A DNA stretch of 64,000 nucleotides from NCBI RefSeq assembly GCF_025466085.1, contig NZ_JANLOD010000049.1, positions 186,001 through 250,000 of the forward strand. The letters are read 5' to 3'. The translations under genes were made by a program, and so were the position numbers. The stretch is from Pseudomonas sp. 14P_8.1_Bac3. Its GTDB lineage: Bacteria > Pseudomonadota > Gammaproteobacteria > Pseudomonadales > Pseudomonadaceae. Positions 49,996 through 57,422 of this stretch are shown here, one piece after another; the first letter of the stretch is position 1, and the number at the start of each line of letters is the position of its first letter. The notes under the pieces were generated by a model. That model saw only the letters and a list, made by a program, of their open reading frames with translations. It was not told the DNA's origin and did not search any database.

Positions 49996-51393
49996 TTGAA
50001 TACCCTCCAGAGTCCGCCGGACCCGACTGTGCTCGCCCGCGCAGCGGCCAAGGTGAAGCGCCATGTGCTGCCGCTGTTCGTGGTGATGTTCATCGTCAAC
50101 TACATCGACCGGGTCAACATCGGTTTCGTGCGCAGCCACATGGAGACCGATCTGGGCATCGGTGCCGCCGCTTATGGCCTGGGTGCCGGGCTGTTTTTCG
50201 TCGGCTACGCGATTTTCGAAGTCCCGTCCAACATGCTGCTGCAACGCTACGGCGCCCGTGCCTGGCTGACGCGCATCATGTTCACCTGGGGCGCCGCGGC
50301 GATGGCCATGGCGTTCGTGCGCGGCGAAACCAGCTTCTATGTGCTGCGCTTTATTCTCGGTGCGGCCGAGGCCGGGTTCTTCCCGGGGATCATTTATTAC
50401 TTCACCCAATGGCTGCCGTCGACCGAACGTGGCAAGGCCATGGCGATCTTCCTCAGTGGCTCGGCGATTGCCTCGGTGATCTCCGGGCCGGTGTCCGGTG
50501 CGTTGCTCAACGTCAGCGGTTTCAGCCTGCACGGCTGGCAGTGGATGTTCTTGATCGAAGGCTTCGCCTCGATCGTGCTCTGCGGGTTTGTCTGGTTCTG
50601 GTTGCAGTCTCATCCGCGCCAGGCGAACTGGCTGAGCGCTGAAGAAAAGGACGCACTGATCGGCGCCATCGCCCAGGAACAGCAGGCCCGTGAAGCCACG
50701 CAGACGGTCAAGCCGTCGATGTTCAAACTGCTGGCGGACCGGCAGATCGCGCTGTTCTGCTTCATCTATTTCTCGATTGCCCTGACCATCTACGGCGCCA
50801 CGTTCTGGTTGCCGAGCATGATCAAGAAAATGGGCAACCTCGGCGACTTCCAGGTCGGCCTGTTCAACTCGATTCCGTGGATCATTTCCATCGTCGCGAT
50901 GTATGGCTTCGCCGCGATGGCCAGCAAATGGAAACACCAGCAGGCCTGGGTCGCGCTGACCCTGGTGATTGCCGCGTTCGGCATGTTCATGTCCACCATC
51001 GGCGGGCCGATCTTCGCCTTCGTCGCCATCTGTTTTGCCGCGATCGGTTTCAAGGCGGCCTCGGCGCTGTTCTGGCCGATTCCCCAAGGTTATCTGGACG
51101 CACGCATCGCTGCTGCGGTGATCGCCTTGATCAACTCCATCGGCAACCTCGGTGGGTTTGTCGCGCCGACAGCGTTTGGTTTCCTCGAGCAGGAAACCGG
51201 CTCCATCGAAGGCGGCCTCTACGGCCTGGCGGCCACTTCGCTGGTGGCGGCCGTGGTGATCTTCTTTGCCCGTACCGCACCGCGGGGCGATGCGCGCCGG
51301 GTGTTGAGCACTAAACCTGCCGCCACCAAGTCGCCGCCAAACGCTTTAAGTCACCCCGCTTTGAAACCTGATCCAAAGGGAGCTGCCTCTTGA
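49996..51393 (+). CDS. MFS transporter (anion:cation symporter family), sugar-acid type
   Basis: A 465-residue protein with twelve predicted spans. The TTG at 49996 is preferred because GGGAG lies seven bases upstream; ATGs at 49939 and 49978 lack ribosome sites and the latter sits in a CA motif. Family features: NYIDRVNIGFVRSHMETDLG, GYAIFEVPSNMLLQRYGARAW, and IPQGYLDARIAAAVIALINSIGNLGG. ACS members carry glucarate, galactarate, tartrate and similar acids. The following dehydratase suggests glucarate or a related aldarate. Confidence 0.88.
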   Translation: MNTLQSPPDPTVLARAAAKVKRHVLPLFVVMFIVNYIDRVNIGFVRSHMETDLGIGAAAYGLGAGLFFVGYAIFEVPSNMLLQRYGARAWLTRIMFTWGAAAMAMAFVRGETSFYVLRFILGAAEAGFFPGIIYYFTQWLPSTERGKAMAIFLSGSAIASVISGPVSGALLNVSGFSLHGWQWMFLIEGFASIVLCGFVWFWLQSHPRQANWLSAEEKDALIGAIAQEQQAREATQTVKPSMFKLLADRQIALFCFIYFSIALTIYGATFWLPSMIKKMGNLGDFQVGLFNSIPWIISIVAMYGFAAMASKWKHQQAWVALTLVIAAFGMFMSTIGGPIFAFVAICFAAIGFKAASALFWPIPQGYLDARIAAAVIALINSIGNLGGFVAPTAFGFLEQETGSIEGGLYGLAATSLVAAVVIFFARTAPRGDARRVLSTKPAATKSPPNALSHPALKPDPKGAAS

Positions 51394-52664
51394 AAATCAA
51401 ACGAGTCACCGTCACCCCCATCGCTTTCCGTGATCCGCCGCTGCTCAATGCCAGCGGGATCCACGAGCCGTTCGCGCTGCGTTCGATCATCGAAATCGAA
51501 AGCGACACGGGCTATATCGGTCTGGGTGAAAGTTACGGTGATGCACCGGCGTTGGCGATCCAGCAGCAGCTGCAAGCGCAACTGATTGGCCTCGATCCGT
51601 TCAACCTCAATGAACTACGCCGCATCGTGCAAGCCACCGTGGCCGCGAACAAACCGGTGAGTCTGGCCGGGGCTGAACTGGCGCCGGGTTCTCATGCGAG
51701 CAAAGCGGTGAGCAACGCGTATTCGGCGTTCGAAGTGGCGTTCCTCGATTTGCAGGCGCACTCCTTGAATGTGCCGTTGGTGGACCTGCTGGGCGGGGCG
51801 ATTCGTGACGAGATTCCGTTCAGTGCCTACCTGTTTTTCAAGTACGCCCAGCACGTCGATTCGCCGTACAAGCCGGACAATTGGGGCGAGGCGCTGAACG
51901 AAGAGCAGATCGTCGCCCAGGCGCGGCGGATGATCGAGGCGTACGGGTTCAAGAGCATCAAGCTCAAGGCCGGTACGCTGCCGCCGGAGCACGAAGTGTC
52001 GTGCATCAAGGCGCTGAAAAAAGCCTTTCCGGGGTATCCGCTGCGCATCGACCCGAACGGCAACTGGTCCCTGGAAACCTCGATTCGCATGGCCGAATTG
52101 CTTGGCGATGACTTGCAGTATTACGAAGATCCGACCCCGGGTCTTGAAGGGATGGCCGCGCTGCACAAACGCACCGGGCTGCCGCTCGCGACCAATATGG
52201 TGGTCACCGATTTTGACGAGTTCCGTCGCAGCGTGGCGTTGAACAGCGTGCAGATCGTCCTCGCCGATCACCATTACTGGGGCGGCCTGCGCGATACCCA
52301 GGCACTGGCGAAAATGTGCGACACCTTTGGTCTTGGCGTGTCGATGCATTCCAACTCGCACCTGGGCATCAGCCTGATGGCGATGGCGCACGTGGCCGCC
52401 GCGGTGCCCAATCTGGATTACGCCTGCGACACCCATTACCCGTGGCAGGAACCGGATGAAGAAGTGATCAAGGGTGGCAAGCTGCCGATCGTTGACGGCT
52501 GCGTGAAAATCACCCGCGCAGCGGGGCTGGGCCTGGAGCTGGATCACGATCAGTTGGGCAAGCTGCACGACCAATACCTGACCTGCGGCATCCGCCAGCG
52601 CGATGATGTGAAACAGATGCAGCGCTACAAGCCGGACTGGAAAGCCGTCAAACCACGTTTCTGA
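51390..52664 (+). CDS. gudD: Glucarate dehydratase-like enolase-superfamily enzyme
   Basis: A 424-residue enolase-superfamily protein. Its start overlaps the transporter stop by four bases. GlucD-type features are NASGIHEPFALRSIIEIE at the capping domain, SIKLKAGTLPPEHEV (KxK catalytic lysine), the metal ligands in LRIDPNGNW, YYEDPTPGLEGMA and ATNMVVTDFDEF, and the His/Asp pair in VLADHHYWGG and MHSNSHLGISLMAM. It dehydrates D-glucarate (or a near relative) to 5-keto-4-deoxyglucarate. The length is a little below that of E. coli GlucD (about 446). The next enzyme (KdgD type) is not adjacent. Confidence 0.8.
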   Translation: MKIKRVTVTPIAFRDPPLLNASGIHEPFALRSIIEIESDTGYIGLGESYGDAPALAIQQQLQAQLIGLDPFNLNELRRIVQATVAANKPVSLAGAELAPGSHASKAVSNAYSAFEVAFLDLQAHSLNVPLVDLLGGAIRDEIPFSAYLFFKYAQHVDSPYKPDNWGEALNEEQIVAQARRMIEAYGFKSIKLKAGTLPPEHEVSCIKALKKAFPGYPLRIDPNGNWSLETSIRMAELLGDDLQYYEDPTPGLEGMAALHKRTGLPLATNMVVTDFDEFRRSVALNSVQIVLADHHYWGGLRDTQALAKMCDTFGLGVSMHSNSHLGISLMAMAHVAAAVPNLDYACDTHYPWQEPDEEVIKGGKLPIVDGCVKITRAAGLGLELDHDQLGKLHDQYLTCGIRQRDDVKQMQRYKPDWKAVKPRF

Positions 52665-52676
52665 AACCCGCACGCC

Positions 52677-52877
52677 CTGTAGGAGCCAGCTTGCTGGCGA
52701 TGGCCGTGAACGATAACGCTGAAAACCAGACACCCCGCGGCGCACTTGGGTTTTTCGCGAGCAAGCTCGCTCCTACAGGATTTCGCACACGACGCAGAAC
52801 TCTGTAGGAGCGAGCACGCTCGCGATGGTCGTCAACGATGACGCGGGAAGCCAGACACCCCGCGGCGCTCTCGGGTT
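52677..52877. repeat. Two composite BIMEs in the gap before the Met-rich gene
   Basis: A full element with recurrent spacer at 52677-52778 and a second, 3'-truncated element at 52802-52877. These occupy the first part of the 512-bp gap. The rest (52878-53176) holds no ORF I can support, only the likely promoter at 53100-53127. Confidence 0.85.
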
Positions 52878-53099
52878 GTACGCCGCCGAACCCGCGCAAA
52901 AAAATCAACACGGTTTAGATCGATTATTTCTTTGGGTTATTTGCATAGACACGCAGCGCATATCCATAGCCCACAAAAACACACTCGGGCAGTGCACCTG
53001 TTCGTGATAACGGTTGCTTGATCGTTATGACAGCGAGCACCGTGCCAGGCACCACACTCCCACGGCTGCAACATCCGTTTCTGCTGTTCTACCCCCGTC

Positions 53100-53127
53100 T
53101 TGCCGCCCATCCCCCAATCCTTAGAAT
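53100..53127 (+). promoter_or_regulatory. Candidate sigma-70 promoter of the Met-rich gene
   Basis: TTGCCG (53100-53105) and TAGAAT (53122-53127) with a 16-bp spacer, about 50 bases before the start codon. No clear metal-regulator dyad seen. Confidence 0.4.
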
Positions 53128-53176
53128 CGCCTCCATCAGCTTCGTCCAACTATTCAATCCTTCGGGGAACAACACC

Positions 53177-53677
53177 ATGATGAACGCCATGCAGATGCAA
53201 ATGCCGATGAACACCAACATGCCGATGATGGGCATGCCGATGATGATGGCGACCATGACCTGCGACATGATGGACGACGGCATGATGTGCAAGATGATGC
53301 CGGCTGCCGGCATGGACATGGCCATGTTCAAGAACAGCGCTGAAATGATGCAGATGATGATGAACTGCGGCATGCCGATGATGATGCATTGCGGCAACAT
53401 GAGCATGATGTGCATGTCCCAGGCGAGCATGGCCATGCCGATGATGAACATGATGATGCCCATGCCGATGATGGGCATGCCGATGCCGTCGATGAAGTGC
53501 GTGATGGAATGCACCCTGATGGACGATTGCATGATATGCAAAATCATGCCGATGGCCGGCATGAACATGGACATGATGAAAAACTGCTGCGCCCTGATGA
53601 TGAAGATGATGAACGATTGCAGCATGCCGATGATGATGAGCTGCAACGGCATGCCGCTGATGTGCTGCACCTGCTGA
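53177..53677 (+). CDS. Methionine/cysteine-rich two-repeat protein, probable metal binder
   Basis: A 166-residue protein with 68 Met (41%) and 16 Cys (10%), no signal peptide or known domain. GGGGA lies eight bases before the ATG at 53177; an ATG at 53180 is also possible. It consists of two tandem repeats, residues ~27-82 and ~110-166, sharing M-C--MDD-M-CK-MP-AGM-M-M-KN and MN-C-MPMMM-C. Each is preceded by MPMMGMP. Only one His is seen. Met and Cys clusters of this density suggest binding of Cu(I) or Ag(I), or sacrificial oxidation. A strong terminator follows at 53696, so it is a monocistronic gene. No named family is recognised. Confidence 0.8.
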   Translation: MMNAMQMQMPMNTNMPMMGMPMMMATMTCDMMDDGMMCKMMPAAGMDMAMFKNSAEMMQMMMNCGMPMMMHCGNMSMMCMSQASMAMPMMNMMMPMPMMGMPMPSMKCVMECTLMDDCMICKIMPMAGMNMDMMKNCCALMMKMMNDCSMPMMMSCNGMPLMCCTC

Positions 53678-53695
53678 TCCTTCGCGACAGCCATT

Positions 53696-53731
53696 AAAAA
53701 GCCCGGCCAATGCAGATTGGCCGGGCTTTTT
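53696..53731 (+). terminator. Rho-independent terminator of the Met-rich gene
   Basis: A perfect 10-bp stem GCCCGGCCAA/TTGGCCGGGC with a six-base loop, flanked by A5 and T5, so it may act in both directions. It is 19 bases after the stop, also usable by the convergent XRE gene. Confidence 0.95.
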
Positions 53732-53772
53732 GTTAAATGAAATCTGTGCGCGTCCTGCTCGCTCCTACGGGA

Positions 53773-54420
53773 TCAATCCAGCCGCTCCGGATACGTCACC
53801 ACCAGATACGCCACCGCCTCACTGTCCGCCGGGTTGCGATAGCGGTGGGGCTGGTCGGCGTAAAACAGAATCGAATCGCCCGTGGACAGCAGATAGCGTT
53901 CGTCATTGACGCTGATTTCCAGCACGCCCTGGGACACCACCAGGTTCTCCTGAACGCCGGGGCCATGACCCTCGGAAACGTCCTCGCCCAACGGGCTTAA
54001 ACGCAATTCGTAAAATTCCGATTGGCGCGCCACATCGAACGGGAACAGCGCGCGGCTGACAAAGGCGCCGTTGCCGCTGACCAGCCGTTTGCTCTGACTC
54101 ACCGATAACACCGCCACACCTTCAAATGCCCGATGTTCAAGAAACGCGGCCACCGAGACCTTCAAGCCTTTGGCAATTTTGCACAGCACTTTGATGGACG
54201 GAACGCTGCGGCCGGATTCGATCTGCGCAAGCATCGCCCGGCTCACACCGCATTGCCGTGCCAGGGCGTCGAGGGACAGATGACGCTTGGCGCGCAAGCG
54301 CTGCAGATTCTGCGCGACCCGCTCGCAGATAGGGTCTTCTTCCAGTGATTCCAGCTGATTCAGATCCAGTACGGGTTCATCGGCGCTCGCCAGAAAGCGC
54401 GAGGGTTCGTTGCCGCTCAC
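53773..54420 (-). CDS. XRE-family regulator with C-terminal cupin domain
   Basis: A 215-residue protein. GTG at 54420 overlaps the stop of the small ORF (GTGA); upstream ATGs at 54459 and 54501 lie inside that ORF. Residues ~30-85 form the helix-turn-helix (VAQNLQRLRAKRHLSLDALARQCGVSRAMLAQIESGRSVPS split over the two helices). Residues ~135-210 form a cupin (EGHGPGVQENLVVSQGVLEI, DSILFYADQPHRYRNP). Such proteins usually repress amino acid, polyamine or sulfur-compound genes with the cupin sensing a small ligand. Target unknown; the ABC operon next door is a candidate. Confidence 0.88.
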   Translation of the reverse strand: MSGNEPSRFLASADEPVLDLNQLESLEEDPICERVAQNLQRLRAKRHLSLDALARQCGVSRAMLAQIESGRSVPSIKVLCKIAKGLKVSVAAFLEHRAFEGVAVLSVSQSKRLVSGNGAFVSRALFPFDVARQSEFYELRLSPLGEDVSEGHGPGVQENLVVSQGVLEISVNDERYLLSTGDSILFYADQPHRYRNPADSEAVAYLVVTYPERLD

Positions 54421-54578
54421 GCGTGACGGGTCTCGGTCGAGTGCGCGGCCTGAACCCATTGAAAGGCCTGGAGACCGGCGTTGCGCGCGTACATTTCCCA
54501 CATGGCCCGCGCTCGTTGCTGAGCCTGTTTGCGTTTGCGATAAGCGACGAAATCAATGAGGTTGGCAGTCGGGTTCAT
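54417..54578 (-). CDS. Small 53-residue protein coupled to the XRE-cupin gene
   Basis: MNPTANLIDFVAYRKRKQAQ..., a basic, helical peptide with MWEMYARNAGLQAFQWVQ and no signal. ATG at 54578; its stop overlaps the regulator start by four bases, strongly suggesting a real coupled gene. No family recognised. It could be a helper or antagonist of the regulator. Confidence 0.5.
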   Translation of the reverse strand: MNPTANLIDFVAYRKRKQAQQRARAMWEMYARNAGLQAFQWVQAAHSTETRHA

Positions 54579-54854
54579 AAGGCACTTCACTGTCGTGATG
54601 AATGACGGGATAGGTTGAGAGTACGCGGATATTTTTATAACCATAAATATTTATTATGTATTTATTAATTCTTATTGGTTATTAGAGGTTTTGTTCGTGG
54701 CGTGACGCCGTCAACGATAACGCGGGAAGCCAGACACCACGCGGCGCGCTCGGGTTTTTCGCGAGCATGCTCGCTCCTACAGGGGGCTGCGTGGTTGGCA
54801 AGCCAGCGCTTGCTGCGGAAATTGTATTGGTCGTCGATGCAAAATCAGCGGCGT
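54579..54854. other. AT-rich promoter stretch and degenerate BIME
   Basis: 54620-54690 is strongly AT-rich (runs such as ATATTTTTATAACC), the likely promoter of the small ORF and XRE gene on the minus strand. A BIME fragment with the recurrent spacer lies at 54708-54783. No other gene seen. Confidence 0.6.
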
Positions 54855-55649
54855 TCAATGGCCCACCAACTCCTCCAGCAACTGCTCTTTGTACCCCTGC
54901 AACACCGTTGACGCCCGATCCCGTGGATGCGGCAAGTCGACGACGATTTCATGCTTGATCCGCCCCGGATGGGCGTCCATCACGATCACCCGGTCGCCCA
55001 GGTACAGCGCTTCTTCGATGTCGTGGGTCACCATGATCACCGTGCAACGCTGCTGCACCCAGATGCGTTGCAACTCGTGTTGCAGGCGCACCCGGGTCAG
55101 GGCATCGAGGGCGCCGAGGGGTTCGTCGAGCAGCAGCACTTTCGGTTTGTTGATCAGTGCACGGGCAATTGCCGCCCGTTGCGCCATGCCGCCGGATAAC
55201 TGGTGCGGATACGCATTTTCAAACCCTTCCAGGTTGACCAGCGCAATGTGCTCGGCCACCAGCCGATCCTTTTCCGCTTGGGACAAGGGATGGTTTTTCA
55301 ACGCCAGGCCAATGTTCTTGCTCAGGGTCATCCAGGGAAACAGCCGATGGTCCTGGAACACGATCCCGCGCTCCAGGCTGGTGGCGACCACCCGTTTGCC
55401 GTCCAGCAGGATGTCGCCTTCATAGTCGGCTTCGAGCCCGACGATCAGGCGCAGCAGCGTCGATTTCCCGCAACCGCTGGCGCCGACGATGCTGACGAAT
55501 TCGCCGGGACGCACGCTCAGGTTGATCTGCTGCAGCACCGGCAAAGGCTGGCCCTCGATCCGATAGGCCTTGCTCAGATCGCGAATCTCCAGTGCACCAG
55601 TCTGTAATGAGGGGCTGTGCAGCACAGCGTGTTGGGCAATTGCATTCAT
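54855..55649 (-). CDS. ABC transporter ATPase, nitrate/sulfonate/taurine type
   Basis: A 264-residue ATPase of the SsuB/TauB family: GASGCGKSTLLRLIVGLE (Walker A), ERGIVFQDHRLFPWMTL (Q-loop), QLSGGMAQRAAIARALI (signature), VLLLDEPLGALDALTR (Walker B) and VTHDIEEALYLGDR (switch). It drives uptake via the two permeases encoded just upstream and probably the binding protein at the right edge. It is the last gene of the unit. Confidence 0.92.
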   Translation of the reverse strand: MNAIAQHAVLHSPSLQTGALEIRDLSKAYRIEGQPLPVLQQINLSVRPGEFVSIVGASGCGKSTLLRLIVGLEADYEGDILLDGKRVVATSLERGIVFQDHRLFPWMTLSKNIGLALKNHPLSQAEKDRLVAEHIALVNLEGFENAYPHQLSGGMAQRAAIARALINKPKVLLLDEPLGALDALTRVRLQHELQRIWVQQRCTVIMVTHDIEEALYLGDRVIVMDAHPGRIKHEIVVDLPHPRDRASTVLQGYKEQLLEELVGH

Positions 55650-55662
55650 GATTTTCGGCCTT

Positions 55663-56424
55663 TCAACGGATGTTGCGCCAGCGCAGCAGATGGCGGCTTA
55701 AAAGAGAGAACAGCAGGGTCATCAGGTAGCCGCAGAGGCCGATGCACAGCACGCTGAGGACGATGACCTCCATGCGTGAGCCGGCCTCGGCGTTCATCAT
55801 CAGGTTACCCAGGCCGGCGCCGGAGGACAGGAACAGCTCGCTGCCCACCGCGGTGACCCAGGCGAACGCCAGGGCATGCAGCACGCCGGTGGCAATGCTC
55901 GGCAGCGCCGCGGGCAGCAGCACATATCGAAACCGTTGCCAGCGACTCAGTACCAGCACTTGGCCGACTTCACGATAACGCTGCTCGACATGGCTGAAGC
56001 CCTGATAGGTGTTGAGGACCATCGGGTAAAACGCCGCGAGGCTGACGATCAGCACCTTGGAAAACTCACCATTGCCGAACCACATGGCGATCAGCGGAAT
56101 CCAGCCAAGCATCGGCACCTGGCGGATCGAGTGGAACAGCGGCCCGATCAAGCGATTGGCCACTGCGGACAGCGCCATCAGCACCCCCAGTACCACGCCA
56201 AAGACAATGCCCAGCGCCAGGCCGGTGCTGGTGCGCGCCAGGCTAGCGAGCAGGTTCACCAGCAACTCGCCGTTGGCCAGCAGTTCGAGCAGCGCCGCAC
56301 CGATCGTCGACAGCGGCACAAACGCATACGCCCCGGCGGCGTCCTGGCGCGACAGGTATTCCCAACCCGCGATCAGCAACAGCGGCAGCAGCAGGCCGCG
56401 GGACTTGGCAAGCAATCGAGACAT
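55663..56424 (-). CDS. ABC permease, SsuC/TauC type (second)
   Basis: A 253-residue inner-membrane protein, about six spans, binding-protein-dependent transport type. Motifs: FHSIRQVPMLGWIPLIAMWFGNGE and the EAA region LVLSRWQRFRYVLLPAALPSIATG. Nine bases after the other permease, 13 before the ATPase. Sulfonate importers usually have one permease gene, so two distinct subunits (heterodimer) are unusual. Confidence 0.9.
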   Translation of the reverse strand: MSRLLAKSRGLLLPLLLIAGWEYLSRQDAAGAYAFVPLSTIGAALLELLANGELLVNLLASLARTSTGLALGIVFGVVLGVLMALSAVANRLIGPLFHSIRQVPMLGWIPLIAMWFGNGEFSKVLIVSLAAFYPMVLNTYQGFSHVEQRYREVGQVLVLSRWQRFRYVLLPAALPSIATGVLHALAFAWVTAVGSELFLSSGAGLGNLMMNAEAGSRMEVIVLSVLCIGLCGYLMTLLFSLLSRHLLRWRNIR

Positions 56425-56433
56425 CGTCGGCTC

Positions 56434-57195
56434 CTAGCGGGTTTGCCAGCGGAACAGGCGCTGTTCCAGTTGGCGAAAGGTGAAGTCCAGGGCGAAACCG
56501 ATCAGGCCGGTGACGACGATCCCGACCATCACCACATCGATGCGCAACATCTGTCGACTCATCTCGATCATCTGGCCGAGGCCGCTGTCGGCCGCGAGCA
56601 ATTCGGTGGCCACCAGCACCACCCAGGCGCGGGTCAGGCTGATGCGAAAACCGGTGATGATCGGCGGCGCGGCGGCGGGCAGGGCGATCTCGCGGACGAA
56701 GGTCGGCCAGCGCAGGCGATACACGTCAGCGACTTCGAAGTAGCTGCGCGGGATGGCCTTGACGCCTTCGCTGGCGGCCAGGGCCACCGGAAAGAACGCG
56801 GTCTTGGCGACGATGATGATCTTGAAGGTTTCATCGATGCCGAACAGCAGCACGAACATCGGGATCAGCGCGATGCTGGGAATCTGGCGCAGGGTGTGGA
56901 ACAGCGGCGAGCAGTAGATCTCGACGTTTTTCGACAGTGCCATCAACACACCGAACGCCAGCCCGCACAGCGAACCGATGCCGAAGCCCAGGCCGAGGCG
57001 TGACAGGCTGTTGAGCAGGTGGTCGAGCAGCTCGCCACTGGCCGACAGCTCCTCGAAGGTCTGCCACACCTGCGCCGGCGGCACGAGCAGGTTGCGCGGA
57101 AAAATCCCGGCCTCGGCCACCACCGCCCACAGCAGCAACAGGGCGATGGGGGAGATGAGCCAGGTCAGGGAAAACAACAGACGTCGGGTGCGCAT
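56434..57195 (-). CDS. ABC permease, SsuC/TauC type (first)
   Basis: A 253-residue inner-membrane protein. The ATG at 57195 (MRTRRLLFSLTWLISPIALL) is chosen from hydrophobicity and family length; the longer frame runs into repeats. Motifs: FHTLRQIPSIALIPMFVLLFGIDE and the EAA region DVYRLRWPTFVREIALPAAAPPIITG. It pairs with the next permease. Confidence 0.9.
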   Translation of the reverse strand: MRTRRLLFSLTWLISPIALLLLWAVVAEAGIFPRNLLVPPAQVWQTFEELSASGELLDHLLNSLSRLGLGFGIGSLCGLAFGVLMALSKNVEIYCSPLFHTLRQIPSIALIPMFVLLFGIDETFKIIIVAKTAFFPVALAASEGVKAIPRSYFEVADVYRLRWPTFVREIALPAAAPPIITGFRISLTRAWVVLVATELLAADSGLGQMIEMSRQMLRIDVVMVGIVVTGLIGFALDFTFRQLEQRLFRWQTR

Positions 57196-57280
57196 GGCGG
57201 GTCTTATTTCGGCGAAGTACCGGAGGGGTATCGCAAGAGGTGTGCCAGCGTCAGGGGATCCTGGTGTTGCCGCCGACGCC

Positions 57281-57345
57281 ATCGCCGGCAAGCCAGCTTC
57301 TACAGGGACGGCGCATGACCTGTAGGCGCTGGCTTGCCAGCGATG
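57281..57345. repeat. Inverted REP pair
   Basis: ATCGCCGGCAAGCCAGCTTC and its inverted partner CGCTGGCTTGCCAGCGATG in the 227-bp gap between the TonB receptor and the permease gene, probably a transcript end for the receptor. Confidence 0.8.
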
Positions 57346-57422
57346 ACGCCAGTGAAAACACCGTTGATTGATGCTATGCCAACACCGTTTGCTGCCCCAG
57401 CAACACCCCACCAGCAGCCTCG

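Noticed and set aside
53089..53710. His- and Ile-rich minus-strand frames across the Met-rich gene
   Set aside because: They are the complement of ATG-rich codons (CAT reads as His or Met/Ile); no ribosome site, and the plus frame has start signal and terminator.
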